Assembly (NCBI GenBank): GCA_902490585.1
Contig: CABUEI010000007.1
Location: forward strand, 21,706 to 85,705
Length of the DNA stretch: 64,000 nt
Direction of reading: 5' to 3'
Source: an uncultured Oscillospiraceae bacterium
GTDB taxonomy: Bacteria > Bacillota > Clostridia > Oscillospirales > Ruminococcaceae
Shown here: positions 32,737-41,203 of the stretch, one piece after another
Layout of the letters: the number at the start of each line of letters is the position of its first letter
Position numbering within the stretch: the stretch's first letter is position 1
Made by a program: the position numbers and the translations under genes
The notes under the pieces: generated by a model
What the model was told of the DNA's origin: nothing
Seen by the model: only the letters and a program-made list of their open reading frames with translations
Databases searched by the model: none

Positions 32737-33073
32737 CAACTTTACTGTGCGGTCACGGGGTGAAAACCGTGAGGAAAGTCCGAGCATCACAGAGCAGGGT
32801 AGCTGTTAACGGCAGCCGGAGGCGACTCCAGGGCGAGTGCAACAGAAATATACCGCACTGTTTTACAGTGTAAGGGTGGAAAGGCGAGGTAAGAGCTCAC
32901 CACGGGACAGGAGACTGATCCCGTCTGTAAACCCTATCCGGTGCAACACCGATTGGTTTCAGGGACAAACCGCTTGCTCGGCGGTCCTGATTTAAGGTGG
33001 CTTGAGGTCTGCGGCGACGCAGGGCGTAGATAGATGACCGCACACGACAAAACTCGGCTTACAGGTAAAGTTG
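32737..33073 (+). ncRNA. rnpB: RNase P RNA, bacterial class A
   Basis: The ends pair (CAACTTTAC at 32737-32745 with GTAAAGTTG at 33065-33073), giving P1 and a length of about 337 nt. The conserved core is clear: GGGGTGAAAACCGTGAGGAA then AGTCCGAGC near the 5' end, GGGTGGAAAGGCGAGGTAAG in the middle, GTGCAACACCGATTGG, and the 3' AGATAGATGACCGC followed by ACAAAACTCGGCTTAC. It is the catalytic RNA that trims the 5' leader of tRNA precursors. It stands alone on the plus strand between two minus-strand genes, with its own promoter and terminator. The exact ends are estimated from P1. Confidence 0.96.
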
Positions 33074-33088
33074 TGTATGGATATTATG

Positions 33089-33112
33089 CCGACCCGAAAG
33101 GGTCGGTTTTTT
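33089..33112 (+). terminator. Terminator of rnpB
   Basis: CCGACCC-GAAA-GGGTCGG is followed by TTTTTT. A second hairpin, AAGCCGCTCG/CGGGCGGCTT (33122-33147), with a T-rich stretch after it, may back it up. Confidence 0.9.
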
Positions 33113-33147
33113 GTTTACATAAAGCCGCTCGTTTTATCGGGCGGCTT

Positions 33148-33418
33148 ATAAAAACGTTTTTTATTCTAATTGAAAATAAACTGTGACAGCAAAAAAGTTT
33201 TGTTGGTTAGCATTCCTATCAACTTCAATCCCCACCGTCTTGCAGACAAAAATCTTTGAACTATATAAATGCCAAAGATATCGCCACAATAATGCAAATT
33301 ATACACATTTTCGCTTGTCTGCAAGCCACCTCCCCTTTTTCGAGGGGAGGCAAGTGTAGTGCTTGGCTGAATTATCGTTCCTTTTAAAATTATCGTTCCT
33401 TTTTAAAAGTGTTAAGTT
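33148..33418. other. Intergenic region without a gene
   Basis: No gene is seen. It holds CTTGCAGACAA and its inverse TTGTCTGCAAG about 80 bases apart, a CCTCCCC/GGGGAGG hairpin (about 33330-33350), and AGGCAAGTGTAGTG (33348-33361), related to the repeats beside the GTPase pair. The 13-base ATTATCGTTCCTT also occurs twice before folC ends. Confidence 0.6.
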
Positions 33419-34669
33419 TTACTTTTTTACTATTTTTTCGGCGGCAGAGGCAAGATAAAGCGAACCTGTCACCATTGCTATATTCTTTGTGCCTGCCTTT
33501 AACACTGCCTGGGATATTGCACTGTCAAGGTCGTTACACGAGGTACAGCGTACTCCCTGCTCTATGGCAAATCGTGCAAGCTGGGAAGCCGGTACACAGC
33601 CAGGCATGAAGCCGTCAACGAATATAACGTCTTCAAAGCGTGGAAGTATTATTTTAAGGGCTGTCTGCCAGTCTTTGTTTGCCATCATGCCGACTACGGC
33701 GTGTATTCTGCGCTTGTCAAGACGGAGGAGCTTTTCTGCGGCTCTCATTGCGGACGGATTGTGTGAACCGTCTATGATACAAGTCGTGCCGTTCACCTTA
33801 ACTTCTTCCATTCTTGCTCTGAGTGCCGATTTTTCAAGTCCTGTGAATACACTGCTGTACTCGATCTTCAGTATACGGCAAGCCTCTATTGCACAAAGAG
33901 CGTTCTTTATCTGGTGTTCGCCGGACATTACAAGGTGATAATTCATGCCCTTATATGAGAAGAACACATCGGTTGTATCCATGTGGAGAACCTGTACCCT
34001 TGACATATCGGGGACGATTTCCTCACAGTTATACTCACGGCATTTGTCGTCTATAACACGCATTACCTCTTTTTCCTGTCCCGGAGATACAACGCACGGA
34101 ATCGACGGCTTTATAATGCCTGCCTTATGACGTGCTATCTCGGTAAGCGTGTCGCCGAGCATATCGGTATGGTCATAGTCTACAGATGTAATTACGCTGA
34201 CAGCCGGGTTTACTACATTGGTGCAGTCGAGAAGTCCGCCTATTCCTGTTTCGATGACAGCAACGTTTACCTGTTCTTTGTAGAAATAAAGCAAAGCAAT
34301 AGCACACAGAATTTCAAACTGTGAAAATCCCTCAAAGCCTGTCTGCTCGACAGCACTCTTTACCTGTTCGCATAATAAAGCGAACGCAGGACGTGAGATG
34401 TATTTTCCGTTAACCTGTATACGCTCTTCCATGCAATCTATATAGGGAGAGGTAAACTTTCCGACGCTCTTGTTGTCGGCTCTTACAGCGTTGCTTATAT
34501 ATTCGCATACGCTACCTTTTCCGTTTGTTCCTGCAACGTGAACTATTTTAAGCTCGTTTTGCGGATTGCCGAGAAGCCTCATAAGAATAACAAATCTTAT
34601 AAGGTCCTTTACAGGCGTACCGGATTTTGTGAAAGAACCGACGTATTCAAATGCCTGTTCGTATGTCAT
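33419..34669 (-). CDS. folC: Folylpolyglutamate/dihydrofolate synthase
   Basis: A 416-residue Mur-ligase-family enzyme that adds glutamate to folates, and often also makes dihydrofolate from dihydropteroate. The P-loop is VAGTNGKGSVCEYISNAV (about 45-62), and the second conserved part is VSVITSVDYDHTDMLGDT with the metal-binding His. The C-terminal ligase domain starts near CIIDGSHNPSAMRAAEKLLR. It follows a NUDIX gene on the same strand with a 54-base gap and probably shares its promoter. No other folate genes are in the window. Confidence 0.93.
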   Translation of the reverse strand: MTYEQAFEYVGSFTKSGTPVKDLIRFVILMRLLGNPQNELKIVHVAGTNGKGSVCEYISNAVRADNKSVGKFTSPYIDCMEERIQVNGKYISRPAFALLCEQVKSAVEQTGFEGFSQFEILCAIALLYFYKEQVNVAVIETGIGGLLDCTNVVNPAVSVITSVDYDHTDMLGDTLTEIARHKAGIIKPSIPCVVSPGQEKEVMRVIDDKCREYNCEEIVPDMSRVQVLHMDTTDVFFSYKGMNYHLVMSGEHQIKNALCAIEACRILKIEYSSVFTGLEKSALRARMEEVKVNGTTCIIDGSHNPSAMRAAEKLLRLDKRRIHAVVGMMANKDWQTALKIILPRFEDVIFVDGFMPGCVPASQLARFAIEQGVRCTSCNDLDSAISQAVLKAGTKNIAMVTGSLYLASAAEKIVKK

Positions 34670-34723
34670 GTGGGTTTCCTTTCGTATTTTCTTCTTTTAC
34701 TTTTTACTCAAACACAATTTTCT

Positions 34724-35137
34724 TCATTTCATAAGTGCAATAAAGCTCTTCGCCTTATTGACTATCAGTTTGTCGTTGTCATAGACAAGCAGATTGTGTG
34801 CCTGTCCTATGCCGACCCAGCGGATTTCCGATATCTCTTCAAGCTGGGGAGTATAGTCATAATTTCTCGCACGGGCAACGAAATATACAACGTCTTTCTT
34901 TGCGTCCTTGCGTGGAGAATATGTAACCGTTTCTCTGAAGCCCGAATCAATATAAACATCAATGCCTGTTTCTTCCTTGATTTCACGTTTTGCGGTTTCT
35001 TCTTCGGTTTCGCCGCTTTCAACGTGACCTTTCGGGAAAGACCAGTAGCCCGACTTGATGTGCTTTATCAGCAATATTTCTGTATTGCCGTGAAATTTTC
35101 TGTAAACAATACCGCCGCAGGACTTTTCGTAAGTCAT
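34724..35137 (-). CDS. NUDIX hydrolase (MutT/Ap4A-hydrolase-like)
   Basis: A 137-residue protein with a complete Nudix box: GHVESGETEEETAKREIKEE followed by TGI. The opening KSCGGIVYRKFHGNTEILLI and the FPKGHVE segment match the Ap4A hydrolase/MutT-like subgroup of Firmicutes. It probably cleaves dinucleoside polyphosphates or damaged nucleotides. It is first in a two-gene unit with folC. Confidence 0.9.
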   Translation of the reverse strand: MTYEKSCGGIVYRKFHGNTEILLIKHIKSGYWSFPKGHVESGETEEETAKREIKEETGIDVYIDSGFRETVTYSPRKDAKKDVVYFVARARNYDYTPQLEEISEIRWVGIGQAHNLLVYDNDKLIVNKAKSFIALMK

Positions 35138-35210
35138 CTGCTACGGACACCTCCTTGTGTCTGACCCTGACGCTTTACGGTTCAAGGTACAGCTATTTAT
35201 AATCGTCTAT

Positions 35211-35239
35211 ATTATAGCACATTTTTCACAAAAAGTCTA
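35211..35239 (-). promoter_or_regulatory. Promoter of NUDIX-folC
   Basis: Minus-strand TAGACT (35234-35239) and a perfect TATAAT (35211-35216), spacer 17. Confidence 0.65.
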
Positions 35240-35275
35240 TAGCGGAGGGGAGAAATGTAAATAATTTGGGAAAGC

Positions 35276-35304
35276 AAAAAGAGCCACGGCGTATGCTGTG
35301 GCTC
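35276..35304 (-). terminator. Terminator of the GH2 gene
   Basis: GAGCCACGGC-GTAT-GCTGTGGCTC (35281-35304) is followed on the minus strand by TTTTTGCTTT. It is seven bases past the GH2 stop. Confidence 0.85.
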
Positions 35305-35311
35305 TGTATGT

Positions 35312-38300
35312 TTATTCTTCCGACTTTATGAATCTGAACGATTTCATATCGAACTGCGTGCCCGGCAGGAATACAAACGCTATATTGTTTGCGCCTGCGA
35401 TACGGTCAATATCGAAAGTAACGGGTGTATATCCGTCTGCGTGAGGGAATTCAAGCAGACGTGTGGTCTGGTTGCCGTCCTTATCGTTTACTCTGAGCTG
35501 GATCGTGCAGTTATCAAGCGGTGTTCTGCCCGTAACGGTTATCTTTTCTGTACCGTCTGCGAAATCAAGGTCGTTGAACTCAATTACAACGTTGTTTCCT
35601 ATTTCTTCAACGCATGAGCCGTTTACCTTATAATCGTCACCGTACAGATTATCATTATCAGCCGCCGCATTTTCGGAATATGCACGGTCATATTTTGCAA
35701 ACTCAAATCCGCCGAATATGCAGGAATTATTGATAACAAAGCTGATATCGTGAATACCGCTTATTCTGCGTGGCAAATCGAATGTCTGCGGATACGCCCT
35801 GTCCCAGCCTCCATTATTCTTAATGCCGAACGTGCCGATGTATTCTCCGCCGTTATCCGCATCGCCGAGATACAGCTCTACGGGGTAATCCTCACCGCCG
35901 CCGCAGTTTCCGACGCTTATGGTTATGCTCTTTGTGCCGCCGCCGAAATCAACGGAATTGAAGCCGACAACGGTTCTTCCGTCAAATCCGCCGAGCGAAC
36001 CTCTGTCTATTGTGGTAACCGGAACATTCGAGAAATCGCAAAGGCAGGCGGCAATAAAGATATAAGGATTCTTTTCTGCTTTTCCGAGTCCTTCTGCCGT
36101 ATATTCAAGCTCGGAGATAATCTTCGGAATATCGGTACCGTTCTTTGAATATGCTCTCAGACGGAAATTACCGTCGCCGAAAGCCTTCAGCGTTGCGGTG
36201 TTGCCGTCAAACGAAATTACCTTTGCATAGCTTATTTCAACGCCGTTATCTGCACAGCATTTAAACTCTATATCACGGAATGTTGCACTTTCGGGGCATA
36301 TCTTAACGGAGATTTCCACGGTGTCATTTTCTTTTGTAAGTATACGCTCGCCGCTGTCGGAAAGCTCGATCTTTCTTACCGGTATTTCTTTTGTATAAGT
36401 GTTTGTTACAACGGGGAAAGCGTTTTCGGTAACTACGCTGACACCCTGCGGTGCTGTTTCGGGAGCTATCGCTGTGAGCGTTACGGTTTTGGGCTCCAGT
36501 CCCTCGCTTTCGGCGGTAATAACTATATCTCCCGTTTCAAACGTTGACTGAATTATTGCAAGGAGCTTGCCCGAGAAGAGCTTTTTGTTATCGCCCTTGT
36601 AGCTGTCATAATCGGTGCTGTCGCCGTTATCAAGTCCGACAAGTCTGCCTGCACCGCTTACGGTGAACTTTATTCTGTTTACCGCATTCTGAACTTCCTG
36701 TCCCATCATATCCTCGGCAGTCACGGTAATAAACGCAAGCGATCTGCCGTCTGCCTTTACTTCCAGTCTGTCGGGGTCCATATTTATGCTGTGCGGCTCG
36801 AGAGATGTGAAAAGAACTTCTTCCTTTTCGTAATCATCGACTGCACAATCGGCACTGCTGTAACCTCTTACCGCAAGAGGCTTATTCTTATGGAAAGGTA
36901 CAACAAAATGCGCACTGAGTTTGTTTTCTGTTCTGTGGTCTATTTCCTGACCCTCGTACATTTTTCCGCAGTAATGAAGTCTTATATAGGGAAGATTTGA
37001 GTAAACGATAACGTCAATCATCTGCCCCTCGTTGAAATCCCAGTAACAAGGCGAAACATGAATGAACGGCTTTTCTTCGGATATATCCCATACCGATTTG
37101 TAGAACCAGAATGAGTCTTTTTCAAAGCCCGCAGTATCTATAATGCCGAAATATGAATTCTTTGTATTGTAGGGAGTAGGTTCTCCTATATAGTCAAAGC
37201 CCGTCCATACAAACTGACCCATAGAATATTCTGCGGCTGTATCCATAGCGTAAGATTTAAGAGGCGATGCACCCCAGTTCACAACGCTGTTTCCGAGGTC
37301 TGAGCACTGTAAATCATCATATACAAGTAACGATGTGTCATACGGGAAATGGTAAATACCTCTTGAGCGTACCGTTGAAGCGGTTTCACTGCCGTATATA
37401 ACCCAGTCGGGATGCTTTTCGTGATGTTCGTTGTACAGCTTTTCCGCATAGTTGTAACCTGCAAGTTTTATATAGTCGGCTACGTTCTGTGCGTTTTCCC
37501 ACTGCATATAGTTGGAAGCAATCGTGGGGAGGGCATTGTGCATAGGGTCGTTCTTCTCAACTTCCTCGCAGAGCATTTTGGCAACCTCAAGACCTCTTGG
37601 GCTCTTGTGTGTGTCGTATATTTCATTTCCTATGCTCCACATTATAACGGACGGGTGGTTGCGGTCACGCTGAATCCATGCCGCAACGTCTTTCTTGTAC
37701 CATTCGGGGAAAAATCTGTGGTAGTCGTTCTCGTTCTTTGCAAGCTCCCACATATCGAAAACTTCGCTGTCAACAAGAAATCCCATTTTATCGCACAGCT
37801 CCATGAGTTCTCTTGACGGAGGGTTATGGCTTGTACGGATAGCGTTTACGCCCATTTCTTTAAGTCGTTCAAGCTGACGGAGGGTTGCGTCATAATTCAC
37901 AGCCGAACCGAGTGCGCCTAAGTCATGGTGCATACAAACACCGTTCAGCTTGACGTGCAGACCGTTGAGCAAAAATCCTTCGCCCGAGCTGAACTTTGTC
38001 GTTCTGAAGCCGAATTTCTCGGTAACTTCGTCCAGTCTGTTTCCTTCCTCATCATAAAGGATAACCGACATGGTGTATACATTAGGTATCACAAGATCCC
38101 ATAATTTCGGCGCATCGGTATAGAATACAAGCTTATCGTTTTTACCGCATACTCTGCGCTCGCAAGAATAAGTTTCCTTGCCCTCGGGATTTATAACTGT
38201 ATATTTCAGAAGTCCGCTGAGCGTCGAAGAAAGGCTTGTCTGTGCGGTAACTTTCCACTTTCCGTGTTCTCTGCGGTCGCTGTCACTGCACCTTGCGTTT

Positions 38301-38767
38301 ATGTAAACTCCGTTCTCGACAATATGGAAACGTGACGTCTTTCTGAGCCATACGTTTCTGTATATACCTGCACCGCTGTACCAACGGGTGTTCGGCGATT
38401 TGTGATTTACTTTGACTAATATGCGGTTGTCGCCGTTTTTAAGCGCATCGGTGATATCAAAACTGAACGTTGTGTAGCCGTATTTCCACTCGCCGACTTC
38501 CTTACCGTTTACATAAACGGTAGTATCCATATATACACCGTCAAAAATTATGATATAGCAATCGTCTTTGTCGAGGCTGTCTATATCGAAGTGCTTTTCA
38601 TACCAGCCGCAACCGGATTTATAAAGGTTTGCGGTATCGCCTATAAGCCAGTCATGAGGTATCTCGACATTGTACCAATGTATGTTTTCAAGCGCCGTTT
38701 CATCGCTGTCGGGAGCGGTGAGGGCAAATTTCCAGTTGTCATTGAATAGGACTTTTCTGTTTTTCAT
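35312..38767 (-). CDS. Family GH2 glycoside hydrolase with two C-terminal CBM-like domains
   Basis: A 1151-residue enzyme without a signal peptide, so cytoplasmic. The order is a sugar-binding jelly roll (1-150), an Ig-like domain, and a TIM barrel with HHDLGALGSAV, the acid/base Glu in WSIGNEIYD (Glu382) and the likely nucleophile in YGSETASTVRS (Glu461). A DUF4982 domain (about 580-670) follows, then Ig-like domains. Two related beta-sandwich modules lie near 925-1035 and 1055-1150; both carry a VDFGGGT/LDFADGTEKI-type start and resemble CBM6. The overall layout fits beta-galactosidases or beta-glucuronidases. Substrate cannot be read from sequence. Binding modules on an intracellular enzyme are unusual. 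Confidence 0.9.
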   Translation of the reverse strand: MKNRKVLFNDNWKFALTAPDSDETALENIHWYNVEIPHDWLIGDTANLYKSGCGWYEKHFDIDSLDKDDCYIIIFDGVYMDTTVYVNGKEVGEWKYGYTTFSFDITDALKNGDNRILVKVNHKSPNTRWYSGAGIYRNVWLRKTSRFHIVENGVYINARCSDSDRREHGKWKVTAQTSLSSTLSGLLKYTVINPEGKETYSCERRVCGKNDKLVFYTDAPKLWDLVIPNVYTMSVILYDEEGNRLDEVTEKFGFRTTKFSSGEGFLLNGLHVKLNGVCMHHDLGALGSAVNYDATLRQLERLKEMGVNAIRTSHNPPSRELMELCDKMGFLVDSEVFDMWELAKNENDYHRFFPEWYKKDVAAWIQRDRNHPSVIMWSIGNEIYDTHKSPRGLEVAKMLCEEVEKNDPMHNALPTIASNYMQWENAQNVADYIKLAGYNYAEKLYNEHHEKHPDWVIYGSETASTVRSRGIYHFPYDTSLLVYDDLQCSDLGNSVVNWGASPLKSYAMDTAAEYSMGQFVWTGFDYIGEPTPYNTKNSYFGIIDTAGFEKDSFWFYKSVWDISEEKPFIHVSPCYWDFNEGQMIDVIVYSNLPYIRLHYCGKMYEGQEIDHRTENKLSAHFVVPFHKNKPLAVRGYSSADCAVDDYEKEEVLFTSLEPHSINMDPDRLEVKADGRSLAFITVTAEDMMGQEVQNAVNRIKFTVSGAGRLVGLDNGDSTDYDSYKGDNKKLFSGKLLAIIQSTFETGDIVITAESEGLEPKTVTLTAIAPETAPQGVSVVTENAFPVVTNTYTKEIPVRKIELSDSGERILTKENDTVEISVKICPESATFRDIEFKCCADNGVEISYAKVISFDGNTATLKAFGDGNFRLRAYSKNGTDIPKIISELEYTAEGLGKAEKNPYIFIAACLCDFSNVPVTTIDRGSLGGFDGRTVVGFNSVDFGGGTKSITISVGNCGGGEDYPVELYLGDADNGGEYIGTFGIKNNGGWDRAYPQTFDLPRRISGIHDISFVINNSCIFGGFEFAKYDRAYSENAAADNDNLYGDDYKVNGSCVEEIGNNVVIEFNDLDFADGTEKITVTGRTPLDNCTIQLRVNDKDGNQTTRLLEFPHADGYTPVTFDIDRIAGANNIAFVFLPGTQFDMKSFRFIKSEE

Positions 38768-39129
38768 GTATGTTTTCCTTTCGGCGTCAACGCTGAATGT
38801 ACGATTAATGTATCAATCTTATTGTATCAGTTTAATTACCGAAAATCAAGCGGAAAACGATTTATGCGAAAAAAGTTTTTGACCCCTCGGTTTCCCGAGG
38901 GGTCAAGATATATAAGAGAGGAGAATTTGCTGCCATGCAGCGATATGATGACATTATCTGATGCTTTAAAAATGTTTGCGGAATGTTGCGGTATATTATC
39001 GGTAAATTGATGTCATGATACAAAACGTAAGAGAAAAATGTTGTTGTGAAATTTCTGTGCGTTACTGCGATATAATTGATATGTTGCAAAACGATGCGGG
39101 AGTGTTAGGAAAACTTGCGATAAAAGCGT
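38768..39129. other. Intergenic region between the GH2 and NlpC-like genes
   Basis: Apart from the terminator at 38879-38906, I find nothing I can support. Several short frames exist but lack good ribosome sites or run through the terminator. A long 3' region of the NlpC-like gene (about 220 nt) or a small RNA on the minus strand is possible. Confidence 0.5.
38879..38906 (-). terminator. Terminator downstream of the NlpC-like gene
   Basis: The perfect stem TTGACCCCTCGG/CCGAGGGGTCAA (12 bp, four-base loop) is followed on the minus strand by AAAACTTTTTT. It lies 223 bases beyond the nearest minus-strand stop at 39130. Confidence 0.8.
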
Positions 39130-39777
39130 TTAACCCACTCTTACAGCCTTTAAGAAGTTGTCGATATAATATACCGACTTCAGACTTGCGGTGCGGACTT
39201 TCTGTTCCGGATAAGGACTGAACACCAATGTGTCATCGCCCGTATATACACCGCCGAAGAACGAATCGCCGTCCTTTATGAAGACAATATCGCCCTTTTC
39301 AAGATTTTCAAGCGTTACTTCGGTTCCCATTTCTTTCTGAGCGATAAGACCCCTGGGACAATCAATGCCGTTTGATGTCAGTGCATAATAGATAAGTCCC
39401 GAATTGTCAAAACCTGTTTCTGCACTGTAGCCGCCTTCAACGAACGGTTTGCCGAGCATATCATAAGCGGATTTTGCTATAGCCTCACCTTTTTCGGACG
39501 GTGCTACGGGCTTTGTATCGCCTGAGCTGTCATCGGAAGAACTGTCTTCGCTTGACGTATCATCAGAAGAACTGTCCTCGCTTGATGTATTGTCGGAAGA
39601 ATTATCCGATGAAGTTTCGGAAGAGTTATCCGAGCTTTCGTCTACGGAACTCTGAACACTGTCCTGCGGATTATTTCCGCCGTCATCGGACGGAGAATTG
39701 TTTCCCGAACAAGCGGTGAATGAAGTTAAAGCCACAACTGTAAGTATTGCTAAGATTAATGATAATTTCTTTTTCAT
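39130..39777 (-). CDS. NlpC/P60-like lipoprotein lacking catalytic Cys and His (A)
   Basis: A 215-residue protein. The lipobox is FTAC (Cys23), and a Ser/Asp/Glu-rich linker of about 70 residues contains imperfect DDTSSEDSSS repeats. The NlpC/P60-like domain occupies about 96-215. Its landmarks are in place: GxPFVEGG, then FDNSGLIYYAL, CPRGLIAQKEMGT, LEKGDIVFI and FFGGVYTGDD. However, the catalytic Cys of the usual DCSG is Asn125, and the catalytic His of HVGIY is replaced (Phe174). It cannot work as the normal cysteine peptidase; a binding or regulatory role in the wall is likely. Seven WalR-type half-sites lie upstream. Confidence 0.85.
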   Translation of the reverse strand: MKKKLSLILAILTVVALTSFTACSGNNSPSDDGGNNPQDSVQSSVDESSDNSSETSSDNSSDNTSSEDSSSDDTSSEDSSSDDSSGDTKPVAPSEKGEAIAKSAYDMLGKPFVEGGYSAETGFDNSGLIYYALTSNGIDCPRGLIAQKEMGTEVTLENLEKGDIVFIKDGDSFFGGVYTGDDTLVFSPYPEQKVRTASLKSVYYIDNFLKAVRVG

Positions 39778-39830
39778 AATATCACGACCTTTACTTTATC
39801 CGTGCTGTGTCGTCCTCTGTCCTTGATTTA

Positions 39831-39858
39831 AGTATAGCATAAAAACCGCAAAAAGCAA
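39831..39858 (-). promoter_or_regulatory. Promoter of NlpC-like gene A
   Basis: Minus-strand TTGCTT (39853-39858) and TATACT (39831-39836), spacer 16, with the WalR-type array ending directly upstream. Confidence 0.65.
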
Positions 39859-39868
39859 TTAAAATTCG

Positions 39869-39937
39869 GTTACAATACGGTAACAATTTGGTTACAAATG
39901 GTTACAAAACGGTTACAACGGTTACAAAACGGTAACA
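39869..39937 (-). promoter_or_regulatory. WalR (YycF)-type box array, seven half-sites
   Basis: Half-sites TGTTAC/TGTAAC (minus strand) begin at plus coordinates 39869, 39880, 39891, 39901, 39912, 39921 and 39932. Four neighbouring pairs have the exact five-base spacing of TGTWAH-N5-TGTWAH; the other gaps are four and three. The array lies 10 bases upstream of the -35 box, a position suited to activation. Confidence 0.7.
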
Positions 39938-39965
39938 AATCAAAATTGCCCCGAAACACAAAAAC

Positions 39966-39986
39966 ACCGCCTGCTAAGCAGACGGT
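39966..39986 (-). terminator. Terminator of NlpC-like gene B
   Basis: ACCGYCTGC-TTA-GCAGRCGGT (one wobble) is followed on the minus strand by GTTTTTGTGTTT. It is about 40 bases beyond the stop at 40028. Confidence 0.75.
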
Positions 39987-40027
39987 ATTCCTGTAGTTTT
40001 ATATGAAGGACAATGTCATAATCGTGT

Positions 40028-40648
40028 TTATGCAACTCTTACCGCACAGTTGAAACTGTTTTTCCAGTAAGTGCTGTTTATATCGGCGAACTTTACTTTT
40101 TCGCCGGGGTAAGGGCTGTAAATAAGCTGACCGTTACCTGTATATATACCGCCGAAATCAATAGTTTCGCCGGTTTCGGAATCTTTATCCGTGAAGAAGA
40201 GGATATCTCCGGGTTCGATTTCATCGAAACTTACCGTTGTACCCATTTCTTTCTGTGCGGCTGTACCTCTCGGACAATTGATAAATCCGTTTTCACGCAG
40301 AACGTAATATATAAGACCCGAATTGTCAAAACCCTGCTCGGGTGTCGCCATGCCGCTGACATAATCAACGCCGACAAGCGCTTCGGCAGTTGCTACGATC
40401 TGAGTGCGTAAATCATTTACGGTGCTGTTGTCGGAACTGCTTGTATCAGAGCTTTCGGGAAGAGATATTATATCCGATACCGTTGTCTGCTGTGACGAAG
40501 GTTCTGAACTGCTACTCTGCGGTGTTGTTGATGATGTGTCGGGTGTCGAATTGTCCGTTGATGTTGTATCTGAGCCGCATCCGCTTAATGTAAACACCGA
40601 TGTCAGAATCAGTGCTACAGTAAACACAGTGACTGCGATTTTTTTCAT
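40028..40648 (-). CDS. NlpC/P60-like lipoprotein lacking catalytic Cys and His (B)
   Basis: The start is the ATG at 40648 (MKKIAVTVFTVALILT), with GGAGGG five bases before; earlier in-frame codons are leader. The product has 206 residues, with lipobox LSGC (Cys24), a Ser/Thr linker, then the NlpC/P60-like domain with QGFDNSGLIYYVL (Asn109 at the Cys position), CPRGTAAQKEMGT, EPGDILFF and DFGGIYTGNG (Phe165 at the His position). The same two losses as in paralog A show that the change came before the duplication or was selected twice. It has its own promoter and terminator, so the two are separate units. Confidence 0.85.
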   Translation of the reverse strand: MKKIAVTVFTVALILTSVFTLSGCGSDTTSTDNSTPDTSSTTPQSSSSEPSSQQTTVSDIISLPESSDTSSSDNSTVNDLRTQIVATAEALVGVDYVSGMATPEQGFDNSGLIYYVLRENGFINCPRGTAAQKEMGTTVSFDEIEPGDILFFTDKDSETGETIDFGGIYTGNGQLIYSPYPGEKVKFADINSTYWKNSFNCAVRVA

Positions 40649-40727
40649 TTCTACCCTCCGTGCGACAGTAGCATAACGCTTTTCTGCTGTCGTCTGAGAT
40701 GTACTGTTATTTCTCTGTACACTATAT

Positions 40728-40756
40728 AGTATATCCCAAAAGGTACGAAAAGTCAA
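40728..40756 (-). promoter_or_regulatory. Promoter of NlpC-like gene B
   Basis: Minus-strand TTGACT (40751-40756) and TATACT (40728-40733), spacer 17. No WalR-type boxes are seen next to it. Confidence 0.8.
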
Positions 40757-40834
40757 GTGAATATTTCCCATTTTATGCTGATATACAGCTATATATGGTG
40801 TAGCTTTGCTGAAAGATTATGTTGATATTGTGAA

Positions 40835-40860
40835 AAGAGCCTCCCGTAAAGGAGGCTCTT
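40835..40860 (-). terminator. Terminator of the small anchored protein gene
   Basis: AAGAGCCTCC/GGAGGCTCTT with a six-base loop; T-rich on the minus strand after the stem, and also TTTTTT on the plus side. Confidence 0.85.
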
Positions 40861-40866
40861 TTTTAA

Positions 40867-41103
40867 TTACTTATTCTTTTTCTTCTTGCCGACAATGTAT
40901 GTGATAACGCCGACTGCAACTAAAACTACAAGAGCTACAATGCAGATGATGATCGCTGTCATATCAAATGTAACGCCTGTATTTGTGTTACCGCTGCTTT
41001 CGCCTACTACAGTGCTTACGCCTATTCCGTCAGCAAAGCAGGTGATGCCGAGTAATATTGACATAGCCATAGCTGTTACGGCAGAAGTTAATTTCTTCAT
41101 CAT
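40867..41103 (-). CDS. Small secreted/membrane-anchored protein
   Basis: The start is taken at the ATG at 41103 (MMKKLTSAVTAM), because the AAAGGA site abuts the earlier ATG. The product has 78 residues: a signal peptide with cleavage near CFA-DG, a short Gly/Ser/Thr segment of about 20 residues, then one membrane helix (AIIICIVALVVLVAVGVITY) and a basic KKKKNK end. The layout is like that of a sortase-anchored protein but without an LPxTG-type motif. No family is recognised. It has its own promoter and terminator. Confidence 0.7.
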   Translation of the reverse strand: MMKKLTSAVTAMAMSILLGITCFADGIGVSTVVGESSGNTNTGVTFDMTAIIICIVALVVLVAVGVITYIVGKKKKNK

Positions 41104-41135
41104 AAGTATCATTCCTTTCTTTTTCTGTAAGGACT

Positions 41136-41164
41136 ACTATACTACATTTCCACCGAAAATGCAA
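41136..41164 (-). promoter_or_regulatory. Promoter of the small anchored protein gene
   Basis: Minus-strand TTGCAT (41159-41164) and TATAGT (41136-41141), spacer 17. Confidence 0.65.
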
Positions 41165-41203
41165 GCGGAAATATATACAAATTTTTTCAGCCTACAGCAA
41201 GGA

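Noticed and set aside
38862..39089. 75-codon minus-strand frame
   Set aside because: It reads through a perfect terminator hairpin and shows no family features.
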